A stretch of DNA of 64,000 bases from JADJLQ01 sp964405735 (GCA_964405735.1 CAYOPD010000003.1:42007-106006), one strand, 5' to 3'; counted from the first letter of the stretch, positions 54,019 to 63,268 are shown. The notes: a model not told the origin generated them from the sequence alone. Numbers and translations are program-made.

Positions 54019-55049
54019 TGTCCCGGACCGCTTTAGTCATTCTTAATTTCAACGGAAAGAAATACCTGGAACAGTTTTTACCTTCTGTCCTGCAATTCAG
54101 CCCACCGGATGTGCGGGTTGTGGTGGGGGACAATCAAAGCACGGACGATTCCCTGCCATTTCTGAAAAGCCATTTTCCATCGGTTGCCATCATTGAAAAC
54201 GAACGGAATTACGGTTTTGCCAGGGGCTACAACGAAGTATTGAAGCAAATACCGGCTGATTATTATTTCCTGCTCAACAGCGATGTCCAGCTCCGGGGGC
54301 CATGGATGAATCTGGTGACAGCCATGAATGAGGATCCGGATCTTGCTGCCTGCCAGCCGAAAATCCTTTCATTCAAGGACCCTGAATATTTTGAACATGC
54401 AGGCGCAGCGGGAGGATGGATGGACTGGTTTGGATACCCTTTTTGCAAAGGCCGGGTGCTTGACCGGTTTGAAAAGGACCTGCAACAATATGACCGGCCT
54501 TCGGAACTATTCTGGGCCAGCGGAGCGGCCATGATGGTCCGTGCGGAGTGGTTTCACCGTCTGGGTGGTTTTGACGAAGACTATTTTGCCCATATGGAAG
54601 AAATCGACTGGTGCTGGCGGGCGAAAAAATGCGGCGGGAGGATTAAATCCGTTCCATCGGTCGCTGTTTATCATATCGGAGGCGGCACCTTGCCCTACCA
54701 AAGTGTGCAGAAAGTATTTCTCAACTACAGGAACAACCTGGCTACCCTCTATAAAAATGAACCGGTGGGCAAATTACTGGTCCTGCTTCCCGCCCGTTTT
54801 CTCATGGACCTGGCTGCCGTCCTGGTCTTTGTATTTAGGAAAAAAACGAGCGCCGCAGGAGCCGTTTGTAAAGCATACTGGCAATTTATAAAATGGATCC
54901 CGTCCCTCACCAGGAAAAAAAAGGCCTTTCAGTCATCCTGCAAAGGCAAAAAAATGAACACTGCCGGAAGATACAGGGGGTCCCTGGTGTTTGACTTTTT
55001 TATCCTGGGCAAAAAGACCTTTAATTCCATCGTACATGAACCGGCATAA
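54018..55049 (+). CDS. Family 2 glycosyltransferase, rhamnosyltransferase type
   Basis: 343 residues. The GT2 core shows VILNFNGKKYLEQFLPSVL, VVGDNQSTDDSLPFL, the metal motif LLNSDVQLRG near residue 89, SGAAMMVRAEWF near 168 and FAHMEEIDWCWRAKK near 191, the arrangement of WbbL/GumC-like rhamnosyltransferases acting on surface polysaccharide. A weakly hydrophobic stretch near 250-270 could touch the membrane. It starts within the ribF stop and ends inside the pseudouridine synthase gene, a three-gene overlapping unit of unrelated functions. Confidence 0.87.
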   Translation: MSRTALVILNFNGKKYLEQFLPSVLQFSPPDVRVVVGDNQSTDDSLPFLKSHFPSVAIIENERNYGFARGYNEVLKQIPADYYFLLNSDVQLRGPWMNLVTAMNEDPDLAACQPKILSFKDPEYFEHAGAAGGWMDWFGYPFCKGRVLDRFEKDLQQYDRPSELFWASGAAMMVRAEWFHRLGGFDEDYFAHMEEIDWCWRAKKCGGRIKSVPSVAVYHIGGGTLPYQSVQKVFLNYRNNLATLYKNEPVGKLLVLLPARFLMDLAAVLVFVFRKKTSAAGAVCKAYWQFIKWIPSLTRKKKAFQSSCKGKKMNTAGRYRGSLVFDFFILGKKTFNSIVHEPA

Positions 55050-55758
55050 ACTGGAAATCCTATTTGAGGACGCGGACCTGCTTGCAGTCAATAAACCCTC
55101 CGGGCTTCTGTCCATCCCTGACCGGTGGGACCAGGAAAAAGAATCCCTCCATCATTTATTGTGTGAAACCCAACCCGGTTTGATGGTGGTTCACCGCCTG
55201 GACAAGGACACTTCAGGGGCCATGGTCTTTGCCAAAAACCAGGACGCCCACCGCATCCTGAACAATGGGTTTGCAAATAATGAAATCCGGAAAATATACT
55301 GGGCCATGGTCGGGCAGCCTGTGAGTGAGCCCGGCACGATCGATTCACCCATAGCCGCAGATCCCTTTGTGGCCGGAAAAATGACCATACACCGGAAAGG
55401 GAAAGAAGCACTGACCCATTACAGGCCGTTGGAAACCTTCCGGGACTTCACCCTCCTTGAAGTACAAATTGCAACCGGCCGCACGCATCAGATCCGGGTC
55501 CATCTTAGCAGCGTAGGCCTGCCTCTGGCTTTTGATCCCCTTTACGGATCCGACCAGCCCATCACCATCCGGGATATAAAAAAAAGAAATCTGAGGGAAC
55601 CGGAGGAATCCGGGACGGCCCTGATGACCCGCATTCCGCTTCATGCCATGTCCATCACGTTGAAGCACCCCAAAAACCATCAGGAACTCACAATCACCGC
55701 TCCCCTTCCCAAGGATTTTAAGGCATTGTTGCAACAATTGCGGAAGTGGGGAAGATAG
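55036..55758 (+). CDS. RluA-family pseudouridine synthase
   Basis: 240 residues from the ATG at 55036 (MNRHKLEILFEDADLLAVNKPSG). The catalytic motif VHRLDKDTSGAMVFAKN holds the active aspartate, followed by GRTHQIRVHL and PLAFDPLYG, which fit the RluA/RluC/RluD group. There is no S4 RNA-binding domain, so it is of the small RluA or TruC kind; the target (23S rRNA or tRNA) cannot be told. It overlaps the glycosyltransferase end by 14 bases. It converges on the ABC-F gene with six bases between. Confidence 0.9.
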   Translation: MNRHKLEILFEDADLLAVNKPSGLLSIPDRWDQEKESLHHLLCETQPGLMVVHRLDKDTSGAMVFAKNQDAHRILNNGFANNEIRKIYWAMVGQPVSEPGTIDSPIAADPFVAGKMTIHRKGKEALTHYRPLETFRDFTLLEVQIATGRTHQIRVHLSSVGLPLAFDPLYGSDQPITIRDIKKRNLREPEESGTALMTRIPLHAMSITLKHPKNHQELTITAPLPKDFKALLQQLRKWGR

Positions 55759-55763
55759 GGGGC

Positions 55764-57647
55764 TCAGGCATTCATCCAGGCTTCCATTTTTTCTTCCAGT
55801 ACTTTTTTCATGGACTGGTATTTCTCAAGCACCGTTGTGGCCTGGGCGCTGGCATAAAATCCATCTGAAAACATTTTGGTTTCCAAATCCGCAAGATCAC
55901 GTTCCAGTTTTTCAATTTCCTTCTCCAGTTTCTGGTTAGATTTGGAATCTGGTTTTGACCGCACAACAGGAACTTTAACCGGTTCTTCTTTAATCACCGG
56001 TTCCTGGACCAGTGGATTGGATTTATTGAGGTCCCTGAAGTCACCGATTTCCCTCTTGGAGAGGTAATATTGGATGTCCCCCAGGTATTCTTTTATGCCT
56101 CCATTTTTAAATTCTATGGTTTTGTCGGTGAGGTCCTGCAGGAATTCGCGGTCGTGGGAAACTACGATCAGGGTGCCTTCATAATCCATCAGCGCTTCTT
56201 TCAATACCTCTTTGGAATCGATATCCAGGTGATTGGTCGGCTCATCAAGGATCAGAAGGTTTATTGGACGAAGCAGCATACAGGCCATGGCCAGCCGGGC
56301 GCGTTCACCTCCACTGAGAACACTCACTTTTTTATCTACGTCATCCCCACTGAAAAGAAATGCACCCAATACAGCGCGCAGGCGGGGCCTCATTTCGGGT
56401 GGGGAGATCTCTTCCAGGGTGTCCAGCACGGTGCGGCGAAGGTCAAGGGTCTCAGCCTGGTTTTGGGCATAATAGCCAATATTCACATTATAACCCGGTG
56501 TCACTTTACCGCTGGTAGCCGGTTCTGTACCGGTCAGAATTTTCACAAAGGTGGTTTTTCCCTGTCCATTTTGTCCTACAAATGCGATGCGCTCGCCCCT
56601 CCTTGCTACAAAGTCGACGGATTGCAGGACTTGTTTGTCTCCATATTTTTTCTGGACAGCCGTCGTTTCAATGGAGACTTCTCCCGAACGGGGCGCCGGA
56701 GGGAACCGGACCACCATGCTGCCCGGGTCGGCGGGATTCCATTCGATCCTTTCAATCTTATCCAATTGTTTGATCATGGATTGGGCCATCCTCGCTTTGG
56801 AAGCCTTGGCCCGGAAACGGTCGATGGTCCTTTCTTTTTGGGCAATCAGTTTTTGCTGATTGATGAAGGCATTTTCAAGCAACTGCTCCCGCTCCGCTTT
56901 TTGGACCAGGAATTTGGAATATCCTACCGCATAATCGTTGAGTTTGCCCTGTTCAATTTCCAGGGTGCGGTCCGATACATTATCCAGAAACTGTCGGTCG
57001 TGAGAAATGGTCAGGATGGTCGATGGCAGCGTATGCAGGTAATTTTCAAGCCAGATGATCGCATCCATGTCCAGGTGGTTGGTGGGCTCATCGAGCATCA
57101 GGATATCCGGGCTGCACAAAAGCATCTTGGCCAGTTCCACCCGCATTTTCCAGCCACCGCTGAAATGCGACAGCGGCTTCATAAAATCCTGAGGCCCGAA
57201 TCCAAGGCCAGTGAGCACTTTTTCAGTATCCGCCTGGGCCGTATCTCCCCCTATGGTGTGCCGGCGGTGATACAGGTCCTCCAATTCATGCAGGACATCA
57301 CCCATGGCCTTTTCGTCCAGGTGGTCGTGAAGGCGGGTCTCCAGCTTATTGATTTTCGCTTCAATCGTGTTCAATTCTTCAAACGCCTTCATGGCTTCGT
57401 GGATGAGGAGGGTCTGATCGTCGAAATCAATCTCCTGCCTCAGGTAAGCCAATTTGGTGCCCTTGGGATAATCCACAGCCCCTTTGTCAGGGCTTTGCAG
57501 ACCGGCGATGATCTTGAGCAAGGTGGATTTACCCGCCCCGTTCCTGCCTACCAGGGCCACTTTTTCGCCGACCGAGATGGTGGCCGTAACCTCATCCAAC
57601 AGGATCCGGTCGCCGTATTTTACAAATATGTTCTTAAGCTGCAACAT
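55764..57647 (-). CDS. ABC-F family ATPase
   Basis: 627 residues with two ABC domains and no membrane part. First domain: Walker A GRNGAGKST near 36, signature LSHFSGGWKMRVELAKML, Walker B LMLDEPTNHLD. Second: GQNGQGKTT near 356, LSGGERARLAMACML, LLILDEPTNHLD. The linker between them (about 240-320, basic) is the part that reaches into the ribosomal E site in this family. A coiled-coil tail (SNQKLEKEIEKLERDLADLE) ends the protein, as in Uup. Likely a translation factor of the Uup/YdiF kind; antibiotic protection is also possible. Confidence 0.9.
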   Translation of the reverse strand: MLQLKNIFVKYGDRILLDEVTATISVGEKVALVGRNGAGKSTLLKIIAGLQSPDKGAVDYPKGTKLAYLRQEIDFDDQTLLIHEAMKAFEELNTIEAKINKLETRLHDHLDEKAMGDVLHELEDLYHRRHTIGGDTAQADTEKVLTGLGFGPQDFMKPLSHFSGGWKMRVELAKMLLCSPDILMLDEPTNHLDMDAIIWLENYLHTLPSTILTISHDRQFLDNVSDRTLEIEQGKLNDYAVGYSKFLVQKAEREQLLENAFINQQKLIAQKERTIDRFRAKASKARMAQSMIKQLDKIERIEWNPADPGSMVVRFPPAPRSGEVSIETTAVQKKYGDKQVLQSVDFVARRGERIAFVGQNGQGKTTFVKILTGTEPATSGKVTPGYNVNIGYYAQNQAETLDLRRTVLDTLEEISPPEMRPRLRAVLGAFLFSGDDVDKKVSVLSGGERARLAMACMLLRPINLLILDEPTNHLDIDSKEVLKEALMDYEGTLIVVSHDREFLQDLTDKTIEFKNGGIKEYLGDIQYYLSKREIGDFRDLNKSNPLVQEPVIKEEPVKVPVVRSKPDSKSNQKLEKEIEKLERDLADLETKMFSDGFYASAQATTVLEKYQSMKKVLEEKMEAWMNA

Positions 57648-57685
57648 TCAATTTCATCATTTTCTGATCCATTGGGAGCCTGGAA

Positions 57686-58252
57686 TCAATTCCAGGACAT
57701 GTTTTCAGGAAGCTCGGAAATAACCGAAAAAGTATGCCCTTTGTCATTCATCACCCGTTTCCAGAGGATATTGGATTTTATTTTGAATACATAATTGGGA
57801 TCTCCTTCGGCAACAATCCAGGAGCCCACTTCCATTTCTTCCGAAAGTTGGCCCTTGACCCAGCCGGAATAGCCCACAAAAAACCGGATATTATCCGGGC
57901 CGATCAGCTGCCTTTCTATCAGGAATTTTAATTTTTCAAAGTTACCACCCCAATAAACTCCGCGGATCACCGGGACACTGTCTTCCAGGAGGTCGCCCAC
58001 ATTATGAATGAAGTGCAGGGTGTCAGTACCCACCGGCCCTCCATAATACAATTCTGCTTCGATCTCCGGAAAATCCTCCACCATTTCATTGATTTTCATT
58101 TTAAGCGGTTTATTGATGATAAAACCGACCGAACCGTTTTTCTGATGGTGTTCACAGAGAAAAACCACCGAACGCCTGAAATGAGGATCGAGCATAAAAG
58201 GTTCGGCGAGGATGAGTTTTCCGCTTTTGATTTTCGAAATCTTTTTGGCCAT
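57686..58252 (-). CDS. YqgE/AlgH-family protein
   Basis: 188 residues. The DUF179 features are GKLILAEPFMLDPHFRRSVVFLCEH at the start, GSVGFIINKPL near residue 40, YYGGPVGTDTLHFIHN near 69 and RFFVGYSGWVKGQLSEEM near 123. The fold is known but the function is not; earlier links to alginate control are weak. It follows fabD after 17 bases and comes 38 bases before the ABC-F gene, so it sits in a minus-strand run folE-fabD-yqgE-ABC-F. Confidence 0.9.
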   Translation of the reverse strand: MAKKISKIKSGKLILAEPFMLDPHFRRSVVFLCEHHQKNGSVGFIINKPLKMKINEMVEDFPEIEAELYYGGPVGTDTLHFIHNVGDLLEDSVPVIRGVYWGGNFEKLKFLIERQLIGPDNIRFFVGYSGWVKGQLSEEMEVGSWIVAEGDPNYVFKIKSNILWKRVMNDKGHTFSVISELPENMSWN

Positions 58253-58269
58253 GTCGGTTGATTCTATAT

Positions 58270-59142
58270 TCAGATTGCGGTCACCGGAATTTTACGGTCG
58301 ATTCTTTTAAGCAGGCCGGAAAGCACTTTTCCATTGCCTCCCACTTCCACAAATTCTGTAAATCCGTCGGCGATCATCTGCTGCATGGACTGTGACCATT
58401 TCACGGGAGCCGTCAGTTGTTTGATCAGGTTATTCCGGATTTCATCCGGATCCCGGTGGGGAGCTGCATCCACATTCTGATACACCGGGCATTCCGGGCT
58501 TGAAAAGGCGGTGGTTTCAATGCCGGCCATCAATTCGTCCTCTGCCAGTTTCATCAGGGGAGAGTGAAAAGCGCCGCCTACGGCCAGTTGTACGGCATTC
58601 CGGCAACCGAGCCCCCGTAGCGTCTCCATAGCCTTCTGGACCGCGACGATTTCCCCGCTGATCACCAATTGTCCGGGGCAATTGTAATTGGCCGCCACCA
58701 CGACGCCTTCGGTTTCAGCACATACTTGTTCAACAACCGCATCCTCCATACCGACGATCGCAGCCATGGTACCCGGTGTCTGATCACAGGCTTTCTGCAT
58801 GGCCAGGGCACGGGTATAAACCAGTTTTAAGCCATCTTCAAAACGAATGGCCCCGGCGGCTACCAGGGCGGAAAACTCGCCGAGCGAGTGGCCTGCAACA
58901 GCTTCCGGCCTGAATTCAGGCGCCACCCGGGCTGAAATCACGGAATGCAGGAATATGGCCGGTTGGGTGATCCGGGTTTGCCTCAGGTCTTCATCCGAAC
59001 CATTCAGCATCACATCGAAAATATCAAAACCCAGCAATTCATTGGCGGCACCAAATATTTTGTTCGCTTCCGGATGGCTGGAAAGGTTCTTGGCCATTCC
59101 TGCAAACTGAGCACCCTGGCCGGGGAACAAATAGGCTTTCAC
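58270..59142 (-). CDS. fabD: Malonyl-CoA:ACP transacylase
   Basis: 290 residues with a GTG start at 59140-59142 (MKAYLFPGQGAQFAGMA). It moves malonyl from CoA to acyl carrier protein to start fatty acid elongation. The catalytic serine is in VAGHSLGEFSALV near residue 86, the arginine in LVYTRALAMQ near 111, and the histidine in GGAFHSPLM near 191. The start overlaps the folE stop (GTGA). No other fab gene is close. Confidence 0.95.
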   Translation of the reverse strand: MKAYLFPGQGAQFAGMAKNLSSHPEANKIFGAANELLGFDIFDVMLNGSDEDLRQTRITQPAIFLHSVISARVAPEFRPEAVAGHSLGEFSALVAAGAIRFEDGLKLVYTRALAMQKACDQTPGTMAAIVGMEDAVVEQVCAETEGVVVAANYNCPGQLVISGEIVAVQKAMETLRGLGCRNAVQLAVGGAFHSPLMKLAEDELMAGIETTAFSSPECPVYQNVDAAPHRDPDEIRNNLIKQLTAPVKWSQSMQQMIADGFTEFVEVGGNGKVLSGLLKRIDRKIPVTAI

Positions 59143-59741
59143 GATTTGGTCGATTTAAAGTTGATCAGGTTGAGGAATTCCGAACGGGTTTCCGCATTCC
59201 TGAATTCCCCGGTAAACGCGGAAGTGGTGGTGATGGAGTTTTGTTTCTGGACTCCGCGCATCATCATACAAAGGTGCATCGCCTCAATGACGATGGCCAC
59301 GCCAAGCGGTTGAAGGGTGTCATTGATACAATGCAGGATCTCATCGGTCAGGCGTTCCTGCACCTGAAGGCGGCGGGCGTAGACATCCACGATCCTCGGT
59401 AGTTTGCTGAGCCCGACGATCCTGCCATTGGGGATATAAGCAATGTGCGCTTTACCAATAAAAGGGAGCATATGATGCTCGCACAGGGAATACAGTTCGA
59501 TATCCTTGACCAGGACCATTTCAGAGTATTTCTCCTCAAACATAGCCGACCGGAGTATGGCCGACCCGTTTTCCGAATACCCTTTGGTGAGGTACTGCAT
59601 GGCTTTAGCCACACGCTCCGGGGTTTTGATTAAACCATCCCTGGCAGGGTCTTCACCCAGTTCACGCAGGACTTCCAGGTAATGTCCGGTAAGCGCTTCG
59701 GTAACGGATCGATCGTAGGTCTCATTCTTTTTATAGGCCAT
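59139..59741 (-). CDS. folE: GTP cyclohydrolase I
   Basis: 200 residues from the ATG at 59741 (MAYKKNETYDRSVTEALTGHY). It turns GTP into dihydroneopterin triphosphate, the first step to folate. Zinc ligands: Cys and His in SLCEHHMLPFIGKAH near residue 95 and the second cysteine in EAMHLCMMMRG near 164. The motif ERLTDEILHCIN is also present. It is divergent from the LytS gene over 127 bases and carries its own -7 box. Confidence 0.95.
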   Translation of the reverse strand: MAYKKNETYDRSVTEALTGHYLEVLRELGEDPARDGLIKTPERVAKAMQYLTKGYSENGSAILRSAMFEEKYSEMVLVKDIELYSLCEHHMLPFIGKAHIAYIPNGRIVGLSKLPRIVDVYARRLQVQERLTDEILHCINDTLQPLGVAIVIEAMHLCMMMRGVQKQNSITTTSAFTGEFRNAETRSEFLNLINFKSTKS

Positions 59742-59766
59742 GCGGTATGGTCTGGATTTGCGACTG

Positions 59767-59774
59767 CAAAGGTA
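59767..59774 (-). promoter_or_regulatory. -7 box (TACCTTTG) of folE
   Basis: TACCTTTG on the minus strand fits TAnnTTTG and stands 25 bases before the folE ATG. It supports that start over one 15 codons upstream, which would overlap the promoter. Confidence 0.5.
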
Positions 59775-59852
59775 CATACTTATCACATGCCATTTTGTCT
59801 GCCGGAAATTATTGTTGGTCTATAATGAAAGGGGGGTGCGGACGGAAGGGCT

Positions 59853-59860
59853 TATCTTTG
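59853..59860 (+). promoter_or_regulatory. -7 box (TATCTTTG) of the LytS/LytR pair
   Basis: TATCTTTG fits the -7 consensus and ends eight bases before the ATG at 59869, so the leader would be a few bases at most. No clear -33 TTTG. Confidence 0.5.
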
Positions 59861-59868
59861 GATCATTC

Positions 59869-60912
59869 ATGGAGATGCCGAGCTTAAGCCTTCCAAAAGT
59901 ATCCATTTCCAGATTGTGGCTTCACGGCACCATCTGGATGATCTTCCTGGTCCTCCTGGTGCTTATGGACAACAATCCATACAGCCTGGGTTTGTCCTTC
60001 CTCAACAACGGGAGCAGGCTGATGCTGTACGGACTTTTGATCTATTTTAATTTCAACTATCTCATTCCCAGGTACCTGAACACCAATAAACTGGCCATTT
60101 ATTTTGGCAGCCTCGTGGTCCTGGCCCTGATCGCCACCCCGCTGGGAACCCTCGTACAATATTTCCTTTTATCTTCCTATCCCCAGCTCCAGGGCAATAT
60201 CCAGTCCCAGCAGGGGCCATTGTTCCTGGTTTCAATGATGTTTCTCATTTTCTCCACCAGTGGCAAGATCATTGTTGACTGGTTCAAACAGCAACAAACC
60301 ATGAGGGACCTGGAAACCCAGAACATGCAGTCCGAGCTTAAATTCCTCAAGACCCAGATCAATCCTCATTTCCTCTTTAATACCCTCAACAGCCTGTATG
60401 CACTGACCTTGAAAAAATCAGAGCAAGCCCCCGAGATCGTGGTCAAGCTCTCGGAAATGATGCGTTACATGCTGTACGAGTGCAATGAACGCAGGGTCCC
60501 CCTTGAAAAGGAAGTAAAATACATCCAGAATTACCTCGACCTGGAGGCGCTCCGTCAGAGCAACCTGGTGGATATTGATTTTAAGGTCAAAGGGGATATC
60601 TGCAAACACAAAATTGCCCCCCTGGTATTTATACCATTTCTGGAAAACAGTTTCAAACATGGGGTCAACCACCAGCTCTCCGACGCCTATGTCTACGCCA
60701 CCCTGGAAGTGGAAGGCGATGAACTGGATTTTAAAATTGAAAACAGCCGGTCCTCCGGATTACAGAACATGGGGCCGAAGCCCCAGGGGGGTATTGGGCT
60801 GATCAATGTCCGGCGCAGGCTGGAATTGATCTATCCAGGGCACCATTCGATCGATATCGAGGATCAACCTCATACATATACCGTACATTTAAAGTTAAAA
60901 TTAACACCATAA
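59869..60912 (+). CDS. LytS/YehU-type sensor histidine kinase
   Basis: 347 residues from the ATG at 59869 (MEMPSLSLPKVSISRLWLHG); a second ATG two codons on is also possible. Four membrane segments (about 20-140) make up the sensor, with almost no extracytoplasmic loops. The His_kinase domain (PF06580) has the phosphoacceptor His167 in KTQINPHFLFNTLNS; the ATPase part has PFLENSFKHGVNH and GGIGLINVRRRLELIY. The response regulator follows after five bases. The signal is unknown; this class often senses membrane or small-molecule state. Confidence 0.92.
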   Translation: MEMPSLSLPKVSISRLWLHGTIWMIFLVLLVLMDNNPYSLGLSFLNNGSRLMLYGLLIYFNFNYLIPRYLNTNKLAIYFGSLVVLALIATPLGTLVQYFLLSSYPQLQGNIQSQQGPLFLVSMMFLIFSTSGKIIVDWFKQQQTMRDLETQNMQSELKFLKTQINPHFLFNTLNSLYALTLKKSEQAPEIVVKLSEMMRYMLYECNERRVPLEKEVKYIQNYLDLEALRQSNLVDIDFKVKGDICKHKIAPLVFIPFLENSFKHGVNHQLSDAYVYATLEVEGDELDFKIENSRSSGLQNMGPKPQGGIGLINVRRRLELIYPGHHSIDIEDQPHTYTVHLKLKLTP

Positions 60913-60917
60913 TATCC

Positions 60918-61637
60918 ATGCTTAAAACCATCATTGTGGATGACGAGCCGCTGGCCCTGGATGTCCTTGAAGAATTTATAAAAAAAGTGCCGGAGCTCAA
61001 ACTGGTAAAAAAATGCCAGAATGCCCTGGAGGCCGGAGAAGCCGTTCGCAAAAATGAGGTGGATCTGATATTCCTGGACATCCAGATGCCCCAGATCACC
61101 GGGATCGAATTTATCCGCTCTCTTCCAAAACCTCCCAAGGTCATTTTCACCACGGCATACAGTCAGTATGCCCTGGAAGGATTCGAACTGAATGCGGTGG
61201 ATTATCTTCTGAAACCGATTTCTTTTGACCGGTTCCTGAAGGCGGTCAACAAAGCCCTGGATACCGGGTATAAGCAGGAAGCAGAAAATGAACTCCCCGA
61301 AGACGGGCCCGATTTTATTTTTGTCAAAGCCGATAAAAAGCTGATCCGGCTCAAGTACAGCGAAATCCAGTATGTCGAAGGCCTCAAGGATTATGTGATC
61401 ATCAAGACCGATACCGGGCGGATCATAACGCTTCAAACCATGAAAAGCCTGGAGGAGAAACTGCCTCAGCCTACTTTTATGCGGATCCACCGTTCCTATA
61501 TCGTCAACCTTGAAAAAATCAATGCCGTGGTGGGAAACATGGTGGAAGTCACCGAAAAAGGACAGCCCAAATTATTGCCTGTGGGTAAGAACTACCGGGA
61601 CGAGCTGGAAAAAGTCGTTGATAAAAACAGGTTGTAA
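60918..61637 (+). CDS. LytR/AlgR-type response regulator
   Basis: 239 residues. The receiver domain (about 3-118) has DDE at 8-10, Asp54 in IFLDIQMPQITG, Thr in FTTAYSQYA and Lys in DYLLKPISFDRF. The LytTR DNA-binding domain (about 138-236) has FVKADKKLIRLKYSEIQYVEG and MRIHRSYIVNL. It pairs with the LytS-type kinase just upstream and is followed by a terminator. Target promoters cannot be seen in the window. Confidence 0.93.
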   Translation: MLKTIIVDDEPLALDVLEEFIKKVPELKLVKKCQNALEAGEAVRKNEVDLIFLDIQMPQITGIEFIRSLPKPPKVIFTTAYSQYALEGFELNAVDYLLKPISFDRFLKAVNKALDTGYKQEAENELPEDGPDFIFVKADKKLIRLKYSEIQYVEGLKDYVIIKTDTGRIITLQTMKSLEEKLPQPTFMRIHRSYIVNLEKINAVVGNMVEVTEKGQPKLLPVGKNYRDELEKVVDKNRL

Positions 61638-61651
61638 TCCATTTTATAAAT

Positions 61652-61688
61652 AAAAAAGGCTTCTTCCCTTTCGGAAAAAAGCCTTTTT
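61652..61688. terminator. Bidirectional terminator between lytR and exbD
   Basis: AAAAAAGGCTT and AAGCCTTTTT pair around a loop of about 16 bases, 14 bases after the response-regulator stop. The A/T-run on each side lets it serve the converging exbD transcript as well. Confidence 0.85.
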
Positions 61689-61707
61689 AATGCTTTACTT
61701 TTAATTT

Positions 61708-62187
61708 TTAATAACCGGAACGATCGGTTCTTTTCTTGGCCGAATAGTTGACCTTCAATTGCCCCGCTTTACGAAGTTCGATCTTGACGTCGCTGACAAA
61801 TCCCATGGTCACATCCCCGTCTATTTTCATGGAAGTCGTAATCCCCGGACGCTGGCCTTCGGGAAGTTTTACTTTATGCCTTTCGAGGAAAAGAGGGATT
61901 TCATTGAGGTCGGCAATCTTGTCATTGAGCTGCAACCTGGGTTTAGTCCCATACTGATTGACAAATTGGGTCAAAGGCCTTCCGATATACATCGTATTGA
62001 CCAGGGATTTTTTCTCCAGTTTGGTCAGTTCGGTTGCATACGGGGTGACGGCTTTCACCTTGAGATTGGATTCTCTCAATTTCACGACTACCATGAAGAA
62101 AAACAGGAGAATAAAAATAATATCGGGCAGGGACGAAGTTGATATCGTCGGAGAGGTATTGGCTCTTTTAGTTGAAAATCTGCTCAT
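61708..62187 (-). CDS. ExbD/TolR-family biopolymer transport protein, second copy
   Basis: 159 residues: a short cytoplasmic start, one membrane segment at about 19-38 (LPDIIFILLFFFMVVV) and a periplasmic domain. The proton-conducting Asp of the family is in SSLPDIIFIL (Asp23). It ends the operon exbB-membrane protein-exbD-exbD. With ExbB it turns the proton gradient into motion of TonB or TolA. A charged tail is at the C terminus. ATG at 62185-62187. Confidence 0.9.
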   Translation of the reverse strand: MSRFSTKRANTSPTISTSSLPDIIFILLFFFMVVVKLRESNLKVKAVTPYATELTKLEKKSLVNTMYIGRPLTQFVNQYGTKPRLQLNDKIADLNEIPLFLERHKVKLPEGQRPGITTSMKIDGDVTMGFVSDVKIELRKAGQLKVNYSAKKRTDRSGY

Positions 62188-62214
62188 AAACTGATTTTTT
62201 CTGCTGGTAAGCGA

Positions 62215-62772
62215 TTATTTTTCTTCACCGAAGGCAGTAGGTTCAGCTTCAGAAAGAACGAAAGGGATATCTCTCTTTATTTCATTCTGCTGTTCTTTGT
62301 TACACTCGTCGATGGTTTCTTTACGGAAACGTTTTTTTGCCTCTTCATTCCACAGTTCGCTGTAGGCGGCTTTCAACTCATTGTAAACGGCGAGGTATTG
62401 TTTGAAATGAGTACCCCGGTCGTTTTTTAAGGAAATGATGGCTTCTTTTGCCGATTCCGCCAGATCCGGCCTGGCCGATGGGTTTGCTATAAACTCCTTG
62501 GCCCTGGTTTTAAGGTCCTCGATTTTCACCGGTTCGCCCCTGACCAAAAGCTGATCCTGAGCATTGACCAACACGGTAAACACGTTGCGCGTATTGAGCG
62601 TCAGGTCAAGGGGCGGTTCTTCCGACCATTGGGGCAAGCGCACCAGCACCCCCTTGTCCTCCACGATATTGGTAGTCACCAGGAAGAAGATCAAGAGCAG
62701 GAAGGCGATGTCCGCCATCGAACTGGCATTGATCTCCGGATTTGGTTTTTTCTTTTTATTACCCAGCAGCAT
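62215..62772 (-). CDS. ExbD/TolR-family biopolymer transport protein, first copy
   Basis: 185 residues. One membrane segment (about 20-38) with the key Asp in SSMADIAFLLLIFFLVTT (Asp21). The periplasmic part is longer than in the second copy and ends with a charged stretch (KKRFRKETIDECNKEQQNE). Two different ExbD proteins in one operon is common in Bacteroidota; they may mix in one motor or serve different partners. It is 27 bases before the second copy. Confidence 0.9.
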   Translation of the reverse strand: MLLGNKKKKPNPEINASSMADIAFLLLIFFLVTTNIVEDKGVLVRLPQWSEEPPLDLTLNTRNVFTVLVNAQDQLLVRGEPVKIEDLKTRAKEFIANPSARPDLAESAKEAIISLKNDRGTHFKQYLAVYNELKAAYSELWNEEAKKRFRKETIDECNKEQQNEIKRDIPFVLSEAEPTAFGEEK

Positions 62773-62788
62773 AATCGATCAGGGTTAC

Positions 62789-63268
62789 TTATTTGAATAA
62801 ATTGCGGACTTCCGAAAAGACAAAGATAGCGACAGAGCCCAGCAACATCAAGAGCATCAGCCAGAGGCTACCGCCAATGAATTTGCTCATATTCGCAGAA
62901 ACGTCGTTGTTTTTAAGGTCATCCAGGATAGCCTGGTTGTCCGGTGCGTTCAGAACGAAATACCCGATGACAAACAAACCTACAATCACGACAAGCCAGA
63001 TGAGGCCGTGCTTTGCCCCGGACGGATTAAGGGCCATTTGAAGGATTGCCCAGAGAATGGTGATGATTACGGCTACAGCAAGAAGTAACAACATAAGGTA
63101 AATGCCCGTGTTGAAAATATTGCTTGTTTTTTGCTGCTCGGCAGGAAGCGCATTGAAGGAATCCAGTCCTCCGATGACGGGAACGGCAAAGATCGCCATG
63201 ACCACCAGCCCGAGTACGAAGGCAAACAAGGTGCCTTTGCCGGATAATGTTTTATATAGATTTACCAT
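62789..63268 (-). CDS. Small membrane protein of the exb operon
   Basis: 159 residues with about four membrane segments (about 13-33, 53-73, 85-107, 138-155) and little else. I do not recognise a named family. It lies between exbB and the first exbD, 54 and 16 bases away, a place where Bacteroidota often carry a gene of this shape. It may be an accessory part of the motor. That is an inference from position. Confidence 0.65.
   Translation of the reverse strand: MVNLYKTLSGKGTLFAFVLGLVVMAIFAVPVIGGLDSFNALPAEQQKTSNIFNTGIYLMLLLLAVAVIITILWAILQMALNPSGAKHGLIWLVVIVGLFVIGYFVLNAPDNQAILDDLKNNDVSANMSKFIGGSLWLMLLMLLGSVAIFVFSEVRNLFK

Noticed and set aside
56070..57794. Open frame of 574 codons antisense to the ABC-F gene
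   Set aside because: It mirrors the codon use of a clear ABC-F ATPase and has no domain or promoter of its own.
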